Positions 7,678 to 15,218 of a stretch of DNA of 29,292 nucleotides are shown here, in pieces (the first letter of the stretch is position 1; the number at the start of each line of letters is the position of its first letter). This DNA comes from UBA3206 sp964548855 (GTDB taxonomy: Bacteria > Bacillota_I > Bacilli_A > Acholeplasmatales > Anaeroplasmataceae): NCBI GenBank assembly GCA_964548855.1, contig CAZJSR010000021.1, forward strand, positions 1 through 29,292. Direction: 5' to 3'. The position numbers were made by a program, and so were the translations under genes. Below the pieces are notes generated by a model. The model was not told where the DNA came from. It searched no databases and saw only the letters and a list, made by a program, of their open reading frames with translations.

Positions 7678-7836
7678 ATTTTTTTTATCTTCTAATATTA
7701 AATCATCACTTACAACATACTTATGCACTGTCTCATCCCATTGCCAAACAAGTTCTCTTGCTGTTTCTGATGATATCATAGACTGAAGACTATTTTTTTC
7801 ATATACTATTTCTTTTTTGTTTTTCTTTTTTTTCAA
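7663..7836 (-). CDS. Small protein of unknown function (57 residues, TTG start)
   Basis: An open frame of 57 codons that fills the space between the MATE gene and the ridA terminator. It starts at TTG (7836) with GGTGAT 5 nt upstream; no other start codon lies between that TTG and the preceding in-frame stop. The first nine residues are mostly Lys, then comes a mixed, Ser/Glu-rich segment (SLQSMISSETARELVWQWDE, about 16-35), with an acidic-then-basic tail. There is no signal peptide, TM segment or Cys. The non-repetitive middle, a good RBS and placement 39 nt behind the exporter gene suggest a real gene of the same transcript. I do not recognise the family. An internal ATG at codon 20 would give a shorter form without a clear RBS. 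Confidence 0.5.
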   Translation of the reverse strand: MKKKKNKKEIVYEKNSLQSMISSETARELVWQWDETVHKYVVSDDLILEDKKNEKKP

Positions 7837-7875
7837 AAAATATCACCATAGATATTATTTGAAATAAGAAATTAA

Positions 7876-9222
7876 TTATTCAGAAGAAACACTTTTTTTT
7901 ATCCATTTTCCTTTAATAAATCGATATAAAAATATCACTGCTCTTAAACATTCATCTAGTGCCATAGATATCCAAACACCAACAAGTCCAAGACCTAAAA
8001 ATTTATCTGACCCCATTATAAATGATCCCAATGTTGCAACAATCCAGCAAAAAATTATACTTAATATAGTAGGAAACATTATATCACCAGAAGTTTGAAG
8101 TGATCTAACACATACAATATTTATAGCCCTACCTATTTCCAAGAATATCTCAATAAACATAATCTTTTTTCCAAGAGCCAACATTTCCTTATCATAAACA
8201 TTAAATAATTTAAAATCTATATTAGATGTCAAAAAGAAAAAAACAGCAAAACACAAAGATGATATTAATCCAATAATCATTGTCTTTTTTACTAATTGTT
8301 TCGCATTTTCATTATCTCCACTTCCTAAAAGTTCACCTAATGAAATCTGCATACTTAAACTAATTGCTTCACATGCCATATATGTAATCATCGCAAACAT
8401 TGATGCGTATGTTTTAATATTTACAACAGCAATTCCAAATCCATTTATACACAATTGAATGACTATTTGACTTGTTTGATACGAAAAAGATTCACTTGAA
8501 GCAGGAATTCCTACTTTTAAATATTTCTTTAAAATATGTTTAGAATCATTAAAATCCTTAAGTCTAAATTTTATTTTAATTTTCCAAATATAAATAATTA
8601 TCATTAAAACAAAACCAATTAATCTTGAAAAAGCTGAAGCAACCGCAACACCCACTATTTTATAATGAGGAATTAATATAAGATTTCCAACAATATTTAA
8701 TATATTGACAATCACATTTATAATCATTGATTCTTTTAATAAAGAATTTGCTTTTAAATATGCAGCAAAAGTGATACTCATTAAATGTATCCCAAGAAAA
8801 CCACCTACTATTGACATATACTTTTTAGCTTCATTATATGATTCTTGTGGACACTTTATAAACTTCAAAAAATATTTACCACAAGTAAATAATAATAAAC
8901 TAATAAAAATAGAAAAAATCAAATTAAAATAAAATGAAGCACTATATACTTTCTTCTCATTTGCTTTATTATTACTTCCAATATAATGCGTTATTAATAT
9001 GACAATGGCTGAACAGAAAACTGTAAAGCCTGAAATCAACATATTTATTATTGTATTACAGTTTGTTATAGCACTAACCGCAGTTGGATATTTACTCATC
9101 ATAAATTGGTCAGAATAACCAACAATTAAATTTAAAAGTAATTCTATAAATATTGGCAACGCCAAAATTATTAAATATTTTACACTAGTAATATCTTTTG
9201 TTTTTCTTACATTTATTTCCAT
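7876..9222 (-). CDS. MATE-family multidrug/toxin exporter
   Basis: A 448-residue polytopic membrane protein with about 12 hydrophobic segments in two homologous halves, the NorM/DinF-type MATE layout. Such proteins export cationic drugs, toxins or metabolites using a Na+ or H+ gradient. Typical features are the first-helix region YSDQFMMSKY, the loop after TM2 (ITHYIGSNNK), and the mirrored second-half segment ISLSMQISLGELLGSGDNENAKQ. The start ATG at 9222 follows a TGGGG site, and a good promoter lies directly upstream. A small 57-codon gene follows in the same direction. The substrate is not predictable. Part of the -35 region matches one half of the MarR palindrome at 6198-6213. Confidence 0.9.
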   Translation of the reverse strand: MEINVRKTKDITSVKYLIILALPIFIELLLNLIVGYSDQFMMSKYPTAVSAITNCNTIINMLISGFTVFCSAIVILITHYIGSNNKANEKKVYSASFYFNLIFSIFISLLLFTCGKYFLKFIKCPQESYNEAKKYMSIVGGFLGIHLMSITFAAYLKANSLLKESMIINVIVNILNIVGNLILIPHYKIVGVAVASAFSRLIGFVLMIIIYIWKIKIKFRLKDFNDSKHILKKYLKVGIPASSESFSYQTSQIVIQLCINGFGIAVVNIKTYASMFAMITYMACEAISLSMQISLGELLGSGDNENAKQLVKKTMIIGLISSLCFAVFFFLTSNIDFKLFNVYDKEMLALGKKIMFIEIFLEIGRAINIVCVRSLQTSGDIMFPTILSIIFCWIVATLGSFIMGSDKFLGLGLVGVWISMALDECLRAVIFLYRFIKGKWIKKSVSSE

Positions 9223-9241
9223 AATTATAACCCCAAAAGAA

Positions 9242-9269
9242 ATTATACTACTTAATAAACATAAATCAA
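9242..9269 (-). promoter_or_regulatory. Promoter of the MATE exporter gene
   Basis: On the minus strand: -35 TTGATT (9264-9269), 16-nt spacer, -10 TATAAT (9242-9247). Plus-strand ATAAATCAACA at 9261-9271 equals 11 bases of the marR operator (6203-6213). Confidence 0.65.
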
Positions 9270-9310
9270 CAAAAAAAGATAATAGTTATAAAAAAATAGA
9301 AATTATATAA

Positions 9311-9334
9311 AATAAAAGGACAAAAAGTCCTTTT
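9311..9334 (-). terminator. Terminator of the threonine operon
   Basis: AAAAGGAC (9314-9321) and GTCCTTTT (9327-9334) form an 8-bp stem with a 5-nt loop. A T-rich run follows on the minus strand. It overlaps the stop of the ACT-domain gene. Confidence 0.75.
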
Positions 9335-9761
9335 ATTCTGCAGCTAATATTGTAACGTTTTTAGTTTTTTCTAATGCTAACATTTCATCTTTTAAAGTAT
9401 CAACTGAAATAGATAAATGTAATGTATCAATCATTACTGTAATATAAGCATAACCTGTAACTGGTGTATCTTGGTTAATTGTAATTATATTACAATTGTA
9501 TTCAGCAATTTTATTTAAAACATCAGATAATGCACCATAAACATTATCTACTTGTATCATAAAAATTGCCCTTTTACCACTTTTCTTTGGTGGAGTAAAT
9601 ATATGATCACAATATTTATAATATGTACTTCTACTTATTCCAGTAATCTTACAAGCCTCACTTACGCTCATCTTTTTTTCTTCAATCATTTCTTTTGTTC
9701 TATAAACAAGTAAGAAACTCTCAGGAAGAACTTCTTTATGAACTAATAAACAATCTTCCAT
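9333..9761 (-). CDS. HTH-ACT domain protein (UPF0735/PheB-like)
   Basis: A 142-residue protein of the UPF0735 family (PheB-like in Bacillus). The N-terminal third carries a helix-turn-helix-like segment, SVSEACKITGISRSTYYKY (about 32-50). Residues about 64-140 form an ACT domain (AIFMIQVDNVYGALSDVLNK and the Asp-rich strand that follows), the fold that binds amino acids at dimer interfaces. It is the last gene of thrC-thrB-aspartokinase, its ATG overlapping the aspartokinase stop as TAATG. That placement suggests it senses an aspartate-family amino acid (threonine or lysine) and adjusts transcription or the enzyme; this is inference, since the family's function is not established. An older annotation as a chorismate mutase subunit is weakly founded. 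Confidence 0.82.
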   Translation of the reverse strand: MEDCLLVHKEVLPESFLLVYRTKEMIEEKKMSVSEACKITGISRSTYYKYCDHIFTPPKKSGKRAIFMIQVDNVYGALSDVLNKIAEYNCNIITINQDTPVTGYAYITVMIDTLHLSISVDTLKDEMLALEKTKNVTILAAE

Positions 9762-11068
9762 TATTCAACCATATTATCATAAATAACTTTTATAGCTTTA
9801 TTAAAGTCTTCAGTAGCTACTCCAACTATAATATTATATTCATGACTACCTTGTGCAATAATTTTAACATTAATTCCGTTTTGACCTAAAACAGCGAATA
9901 TTTGTCCACTAAATCCAGGTTTTGAAGCCATATTTTTTCCAACAATCGCAACTAATGAAATACCATTTTCAACAGAAACCTCAACAATATCATCTATTTC
10001 TCTTAACGTTTGCAGAAGTTTATATTGAACTTTTTCAAATTCTTGAGATTCAACAACAAAACTAAATGCATCAACACCAGTAGGAACCAATTCAACATTT
10101 AAAGAATATTTTTTAAATGTATTAAATACTGATGAAAGAACATCAATTTTCTTAGCAAAACGTTTCTTTAGAACCATTATTGATGTGAAATCTTTCTTAC
10201 CAGCTATACCAGTAATAGCTCTCTCACTTTGGAAATCATTATTTGAAATAATTGTTCCACTATCTAAGGGTTCGTTAGTATTTAAAATATTAATTGGTAT
10301 ATTTCTATCTTCAATTGGGAATATCGCATCTTGATGTAATACTGAAGCTCCCATATATGATAATTCACGTAATTCCTCATATGTTATCTTTGATATTTTA
10401 TGTGGGTTATCAATAATTCTAGGGTCTGCCATTAATATACCGCATACATCAGTCCAGTTTTCATAAATAGACGCAGAAACTGATTTTGCTAAAATAGAAC
10501 CTGTTATATCACTTCCACCTCTACTAAATAAATGAATCTCTCCATTATCATATGCCCCGTAAAATCCTGGAATAACATATCTATCGTTTCCACTTGTATA
10601 TTTTCTTACAAGTTCACCAGTTTCTTCATAATTCACAGAACCATCATAATTAAATCTAATAATATCTTTTGCATCAACAAATTCACAACCTATATAACAA
10701 GCCATTAATTTTGCAGCTAAATATTCACCTCTAGATACAATATAATCTACTTGTAGATCAGATTTAAATGTTGATTCAATTATTTCAAACTCTTTATCCA
10801 AATCCAAAGAAAGTCCTAACTCTTCCTTTACATTGTAATATCTTTCTTTTATTTGATCAAAAATTTGATTATAATTAACCTTATACTTAATATGTGCATG
10901 AAGTAAATATAGCAAATCTGTTATTTTACTATCTTCACTTTTCTTTTTTCCAATTGCTGAAACTACAACAATTTTACGCTCATTATTTGCCAAAACAATA
11001 TTTTTTACTTTTTCAAATTGTTTGGCATCTGCCATTGATGAACCACCAAATTTACATACTATACTCAT
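9761..11068 (-). CDS. lysC: Aspartate kinase (aspartokinase)
   Basis: Phosphorylates L-aspartate, the first step to lysine, threonine and methionine. The N-terminal amino-acid-kinase domain has VCKFGGSSM (4-12), the Ser-Arg-Gly-Glu substrate loop (SRGE 112-115) and FSRGGSDITG (181-190). Two ACT domains follow at about 300-435, seen in FSGQIFAVLGQNGINVKIIAQGS, the site where threonine or lysine normally gives feedback inhibition. The 435 residues are monofunctional; no homoserine dehydrogenase is fused. GGAGG lies 4 nt before the ATG, and the gene follows thrB by 10 nt. The neighbours thrB and thrC suggest a threonine-dedicated isozyme. The steps between, asd and hom, are not in this window. 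The symbol lysC is used generically; the isozyme class is unsure. Confidence 0.93.
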   Translation of the reverse strand: MSIVCKFGGSSMADAKQFEKVKNIVLANNERKIVVVSAIGKKKSEDSKITDLLYLLHAHIKYKVNYNQIFDQIKERYYNVKEELGLSLDLDKEFEIIESTFKSDLQVDYIVSRGEYLAAKLMACYIGCEFVDAKDIIRFNYDGSVNYEETGELVRKYTSGNDRYVIPGFYGAYDNGEIHLFSRGGSDITGSILAKSVSASIYENWTDVCGILMADPRIIDNPHKISKITYEELRELSYMGASVLHQDAIFPIEDRNIPINILNTNEPLDSGTIISNNDFQSERAITGIAGKKDFTSIMVLKKRFAKKIDVLSSVFNTFKKYSLNVELVPTGVDAFSFVVESQEFEKVQYKLLQTLREIDDIVEVSVENGISLVAIVGKNMASKPGFSGQIFAVLGQNGINVKIIAQGSHEYNIIVGVATEDFNKAIKVIYDNMVE

Positions 11069-11078
11069 ATATCCTCCA

Positions 11079-11942
11079 CTAAATTTCAGAAACTATTGCG
11101 CCTTCTTGACCAACAGTTAAATTAAATATTTTCCAATTATTAAATTTTAAAAATTTATCATTAATATCTTCTTTACTTATAACAAGTAAACTAGGACCTG
11201 CTCCACTTAACGCAAAAGCCCATCCATTATTCTTAGCAATTTCACGTATTTTATCTGAATCCTTAATCAATTTCATACGATAAGGTTCATGCATTTTATC
11301 ACTTAATAATTCAGTGATTAATTCTAAATCACCATTATTAAAAGCATAAGGAATATTCGCAATTCTTGATGTATTATAAACAATATCACGATAATTCAAA
11401 TTACTTGGTAAAGCACCTCTTGATTCATGAGTAGGTAATTCAAAATTAGGAACCAAAACATTAAATTTTAGTTTATCTGAAACATTATATTTAATATGTT
11501 TATAAATACCACCAATATTATATGAAGCTATAAGTCCACCAAACATAGCTGGAGCAATATTATCAGGATGACCTTCAATATTTGCAGCAACTTGAAAGGC
11601 TTCTTCATAACTTAGTAAATCATCAAGATAATATTTTGCTGCAAGCACACCTGCAACTATACAAGTAGCACTACTTCCAAGACCTCTTGAAGTTGGAACT
11701 TCTTGTAAATCCATATAAATTTTAACAGGAATTGGATTTAAACCTTTACTTTGAAAAGCTTTAATATATGATTGACAAACAAGATTTCTTTCACATGATA
11801 AATATCTTTTTTCAAAACCTATCATTTCAAAATCATCTGATTTTTCAAATCTAAAAGAATTATATAAAGTAAACGCAATTCCGAGTACATCAAACCCAGG
11901 TCCTAAATTAGCACTAGTCGCTGGAACTTTAATCTTAATCAT
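11079..11942 (-). CDS. thrB: Homoserine kinase
   Basis: ATP-dependent phosphorylation of L-homoserine to O-phosphohomoserine, the step before threonine synthase. It is a GHMP-family kinase of 287 residues. KVPATSANLGPGFDVLG (5-21) is the substrate-side N-terminal motif; PTSRGLGSSATCIVAG (83-98) is the phosphate-binding GHMP loop; and WAFALSGAGPSLLVIS, about 50 residues from the end, is the third GHMP motif. The start ATG (11942) overlaps the end of thrC by 8 nt, so the two are translationally coupled. Order thrC-thrB-aspartokinase-ACT places three pathway enzymes or sensors on one transcript. Confidence 0.95.
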   Translation of the reverse strand: MIKIKVPATSANLGPGFDVLGIAFTLYNSFRFEKSDDFEMIGFEKRYLSCERNLVCQSYIKAFQSKGLNPIPVKIYMDLQEVPTSRGLGSSATCIVAGVLAAKYYLDDLLSYEEAFQVAANIEGHPDNIAPAMFGGLIASYNIGGIYKHIKYNVSDKLKFNVLVPNFELPTHESRGALPSNLNYRDIVYNTSRIANIPYAFNNGDLELITELLSDKMHEPYRMKLIKDSDKIREIAKNNGWAFALSGAGPSLLVISKEDINDKFLKFNNWKIFNLTVGQEGAIVSEI

Positions 11943-13389
11943 CTAAAGAACCAACTACTTTCTTTAAATTAGAATATGTTTCATCTAAATCCCATATAGT
12001 TCTATCTACAACCGTACTCTTTAAAGCTTTAATTCTTGAATCAATTTCATATCCAGTATAATTCTTAATATTTTCAATATTAACAAATTCATCTTTGTTA
12101 GATTCAATGTTTAACGCTTTACAAATAGTATCATTAAATTTATATGGACTAGCAGTTGATAATACAACACAGAATGTATTATCATTAGTTTCATTCTTAT
12201 ACTTTTCATATACACCATAAGCTACTGCTGTATGTGGATCCATTAAATGATGAGTTTTATTGTATAAATCCCCTATTAATTTAATTGTTTCTTCTTCACA
12301 ACAAGTTCCTGCATCAAATAAATCAAGTTTGTCTAAATATTTTTTATCCAAAGAATATTTTCCTGATACTTTTAAATCATTCATTAACTTAGAAACATAA
12401 TTTGCATCCTTAGTAATCATATATAATAACCTTTCAAGATTACTAGAAATTAAAATATCCATTGATGGAGTATTTGTTGTATAAAATTCTCTATTCGCAT
12501 CATATACACCAGTTTTAAAGAAATCTGTTAAAACTCTGTTTTTGTTAGATGCACAAATTAATTTATTTACAGGAAGACCTAAAAGATATGCAATATATCC
12601 AGCTAAAATATCTCCAAAGTTACCTGTAGGTACACAAAAATTAATTTTGTCCCCAAACTTTATTTTTCCTTTATTTACTAAATCACAATATGAGTAAAAA
12701 TAATATACAATTTGAGGAGCAAGTCTACCAATATTAATACTATTTGCACTTGATAAATCAACTAAATTAAATGATTCATTATTAAAGAATTCCTTAACCG
12801 TTCTTTGACAATCATCAAAATTACCTTTAACTGCAAAACTTCTTGCATTATTACCGTTAAAAGATAACATTTGTTTTTCTTGGAATTGTGAAACCTTACC
12901 ATATGGATATAATACATATATGTTAGTATTATCAGATTTTGTAAAACCATTTAATGCTGCACTACCTGTATCACCACTTGTAGCTGTTAAAACAACTGTC
13001 TTTTTATTATTACCTTCCATTTTTTTACTTGTTTCAAGTAAATGTGGTAATAATGTTAAAGCCATATCTTTAAACGCAAATGTAGGACCATTAAATAAAT
13101 TCAAAAATGAATAACCATCATAATGATTTAAACTAACACATCCATTTGGAAAATTTGTTTTATTATAAGCCTTATCTACACAAGCATCTATATCCTCTTG
13201 TTTGAAATCATCAAAAACAAATCCTAAAACTTTTTTAGCCATTTGTTCATATGTCAAATTTAGGAATTTTTCATTAAATCCGATATCATTAATTTTCTCA
13301 AAAACATATAGTCCACCAACACTACTCATACCTTTAATAATCGCAGTTGAACTATTTACTCTTTCTTCATCTCTTGTACTTAATAACAT
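11935..13389 (-). CDS. thrC: Threonine synthase
   Basis: PLP-dependent conversion of O-phosphohomoserine to L-threonine. The 484-residue length and the N-terminal region before the PLP lysine identify the long (E. coli/yeast-like) class rather than the short Bacillus type. Family motifs: STRDEERVNSSTAIIKGMS (4-22), the PLP Schiff-base lysine in NGPTFAFKDMAL (Lys107), TATSGDTGSAAL for the phosphate, and FCVPTGNFGDILAGY in the second domain. GAGGAG precedes the ATG at suitable spacing. It is the first gene of the thr operon. Its promoter lies close (about 30 nt), leaving no room for a T-box or peptide attenuator, so control is probably at initiation or by feedback. Confidence 0.95.
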   Translation of the reverse strand: MLLSTRDEERVNSSTAIIKGMSSVGGLYVFEKINDIGFNEKFLNLTYEQMAKKVLGFVFDDFKQEDIDACVDKAYNKTNFPNGCVSLNHYDGYSFLNLFNGPTFAFKDMALTLLPHLLETSKKMEGNNKKTVVLTATSGDTGSAALNGFTKSDNTNIYVLYPYGKVSQFQEKQMLSFNGNNARSFAVKGNFDDCQRTVKEFFNNESFNLVDLSSANSINIGRLAPQIVYYFYSYCDLVNKGKIKFGDKINFCVPTGNFGDILAGYIAYLLGLPVNKLICASNKNRVLTDFFKTGVYDANREFYTTNTPSMDILISSNLERLLYMITKDANYVSKLMNDLKVSGKYSLDKKYLDKLDLFDAGTCCEEETIKLIGDLYNKTHHLMDPHTAVAYGVYEKYKNETNDNTFCVVLSTASPYKFNDTICKALNIESNKDEFVNIENIKNYTGYEIDSRIKALKSTVVDRTIWDLDETYSNLKKVVGSLDD

Positions 13390-13418
13390 AATAAATACTC
13401 CTCTCTTAATTATTATAA

Positions 13419-13446
13419 ATTATACTTGTTATTTTTTTAAAAACAA
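13419..13446 (-). promoter_or_regulatory. Promoter of the thrC operon
   Basis: On the minus strand: -10 TATAAT (13419-13424), 16-nt spacer, weak -35 TTGTTT (13441-13446). The -35 lies in the descending arm and T-run of the ylmH terminator hairpin. ACTTGTT (13424-13430) and AACAAGT (13442-13448) also form a 7-bp inverted repeat flanking the spacer. Confidence 0.5.
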
Positions 13447-13472
13447 GTGTTTATCATATACAAACACTTGTT
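13438..13472 (-). terminator. Terminator of the ylmH-containing operon
   Basis: AACAAGTGTTT (13442-13452) and AAACACTTGTT (13462-13472) form a perfect 11-bp stem with a 9-nt loop. On the minus strand the stem ends in a short T-run. It stands about 30 nt past the ylmH stop. Confidence 0.7.
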
Positions 13473-13504
13473 CATTTCATTAAAAACGCTTACAATTGTT
13501 TTTT

Positions 13505-14251
13505 CTACAAGTATTTGCCAAGTTGTAAAATGATTTTATCATTTTTAGTTTTACCTAAAATAGATAATACTTTAAATCTACCTTTTCCTCTAACACTTAA
13601 AATATCATTTTCTTTTATTATATGACACGTATTAGATATAATAGTTTGATTTACTTTAACTAATTCATTTCTTACATAATCTTGACTTATATTCCTTGAA
13701 ATATTATACATATGCGAAATAACCGCATCTATTCTTAAAGAAGAAACATACACTTTTTTTATTTCTAAATCAATGATATTAGAGATCGTATCATGTACTA
13801 TTTCTAGACTAACTGGAGTATGTGAAATTACTCTAAGATTTGAAACTATATAATCTGTCATTTCGTTTGATACACAAATATAACATCTTCCGTTTTCAAA
13901 GGCTATATCACCAAATACTTCTCTTTTAATACCTAAATCTAATAAAGTAGCCATTACTTTACGGTGATTTAATGTTAAATATTTACTATTATATTTTAGT
14001 TCTAAAATATCAATTTTAAAATTTGGATTAGATAACTCAAATGGCGATATAATACATTTTTTATATTCACTATCGTTATATCCACCATCAAAATATAAAA
14101 ACAAATCATTACCAATTACATATTTAATTATATCTTGATGTCTAATATCTAAGAATTTTATTAATGATACTTGATTGTTTATAATCGCTTTTTCTTTTAA
14201 TGATCTTATTTTTTTATAGAATAGTTCTTCATCCTCATTATATAATTTCAT
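13505..14251 (-). CDS. ylmH: YlmH-family S4-domain RNA-binding protein
   Basis: A 248-residue protein. The C-terminal S4 RNA-binding domain (about 175-245) is seen in LRIDAVISHMYNISRNISQDYV followed by GKGRFKVLSILG. The N-terminal two thirds match the YlmH architecture, a family linked to cell division and, in recent work, to ribosome rescue from stalled nascent chains. In Bacillus it lies in the division cluster after sepF and ylmG; here it stands at the end of the era-recO cluster, away from ftsZ. AGGTGA lies 7 nt before the ATG. An AT-rich 119-nt gap separates it from recO, with a TATAAT just upstream, so it may have its own promoter. Confidence 0.87.
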   Translation of the reverse strand: MKLYNEDEELFYKKIRSLKEKAIINNQVSLIKFLDIRHQDIIKYVIGNDLFLYFDGGYNDSEYKKCIISPFELSNPNFKIDILELKYNSKYLTLNHRKVMATLLDLGIKREVFGDIAFENGRCYICVSNEMTDYIVSNLRVISHTPVSLEIVHDTISNIIDLEIKKVYVSSLRIDAVISHMYNISRNISQDYVRNELVKVNQTIISNTCHIIKENDILSVRGKGRFKVLSILGKTKNDKIILQLGKYL

Positions 14252-14290
14252 AGAAATTCACCTAATATTATATTAACATATAAAATAATA

Positions 14291-14340
14291 AAAAAAAAGA
14301 AATTAAACTGACTATCTACTATAAAAGATAAACTATCAGA
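14291..14340 (-). terminator. Possible terminator after recO
   Basis: On the minus strand CTGATAG...GATAGTCAG sequences can pair imperfectly (about 14309-14340), followed after a few bases by a run of nine T (14291-14299). The stem has internal mismatches, so termination may be partial. Confidence 0.35.
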
Positions 14341-14370
14341 AAAATTTCTGTTTATATTTTTTTATATATT

Positions 14371-15072
14371 TTAAAAAATCAACGAATTTATACCTTTTAA
14401 ATTAATATTTACGTGATCATTATAATATATTGTTATAATTTTGAAAAATAAATTCAAATCATATTTTTTTAATATTTCTAAATTACCATTTTTAATATCA
14501 AAATAATAAAAATCATATATCATATTATAAATATGATTACTTTCACAAGAATTATTATAATGATTATTACAAATTGCACCACCATTTTTAATACTGAAAT
14601 AATGTGGATTATTACCACAAACAACACATTTCTTTAATACAGGTTGTACACCAAATGCATAAAGTATTTTAACTTGAAAAATCATAGCCGTTAAAAATCC
14701 ATCGTTATTTATACCAAAATTAATAATATTTAAAACAAAATCAAATATTCTTTCATAATTTGCATCTTGTGATAATTTTGAAATAATTTCAAATATGTAT
14801 GAAAACCATAATTGTTTTTTTAAGTCATTTTTAATTTGATCAAAAGTATCAATTACTGCATAATCAATTAAGGTTGGAAAATCACTTTCTGTAATAATTG
14901 CTTCTACATAATTCATAGTAGTAATAAAAGGAAGTAAACCTTTTTTTATATTTTTACTTCCTAAAGCTTTAACACTAATTTTACCATAACGAGTTAACAA
15001 ATATACAATTTTTGAAGATTCTTTATAATCTATTGAACCTATTATTATCCCCTTTATTGTTTGTGTTTTCAT
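14371..15072 (-). CDS. recO: DNA repair protein RecO
   Basis: Mediator of RecFOR recombinational repair; it loads RecA on SSB-coated DNA and anneals strands. The N-terminal OB-fold begins KTQTIKGIIIGSIDYKESSKIVYLLTRYGK, and the YGKISVKALGSK stretch is typical of the family. A helical C-terminal part contains a zinc-site-like cluster: C149 and C152 (CVVC), C168 and His171/C176. The 233 residues are close to the usual 240-250. The gene start lies inside yqzL (50-nt overlap), and AAGGA is rather far from the ATG, so expression is probably coupled to yqzL translation. The gene order era-yqzL-recO is the Bacilli one. Confidence 0.92.
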   Translation of the reverse strand: MKTQTIKGIIIGSIDYKESSKIVYLLTRYGKISVKALGSKNIKKGLLPFITTMNYVEAIITESDFPTLIDYAVIDTFDQIKNDLKKQLWFSYIFEIISKLSQDANYERIFDFVLNIINFGINNDGFLTAMIFQVKILYAFGVQPVLKKCVVCGNNPHYFSIKNGGAICNNHYNNSCESNHIYNMIYDFYYFDIKNGNLEILKKYDLNLFFKIITIYYNDHVNINLKGINSLIF

Positions 15073-15169
15073 TTTTTTTATTTATTTCCTTTTCTTTAAG
15101 TTTCTTTTTGTAATTTAAATAATACTTAATTTCACCAGTTTTTTTAAATTGTTCAAAATCATTGTCCAT
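15023..15169 (-). CDS. yqzL: YqzL-like small protein between era and recO
   Basis: A 48-codon frame starting at ATG 15169, with GGGTG 5 nt upstream, and ending TAA at 15023, which overlaps recO by 50 nt. The N-terminus MDNDFEQFKKTGEIKYYLNY resembles the YqzL pattern of a short helix, a T-G-(D/E/S)-I turn, and a YL(L/N)(Y/F)K helix. Bacilli carry this tiny gene at exactly this place between era and recO. The tail is Lys/Asn-rich and poorly conserved. The function of YqzL is unknown. The gene is below common ORF length cut-offs and could be missed; the match is by position and a short motif, so confidence is moderate. Confidence 0.72.
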   Translation of the reverse strand: MDNDFEQFKKTGEIKYYLNYKKKLKEKEINKKNENTNNKGDNNRFNRL

Positions 15170-15218
15170 AATAACACCCAGTATATATTATGAAGAACAT
15201 TAGCAAAAATATGCATAA

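Noticed and set aside
13390..13440. T-box or peptide attenuator ahead of thrC
   Set aside because: The distance between -10 and RBS is only about 20-30 nt; no specifier stem, T-box sequence or leader peptide fits.
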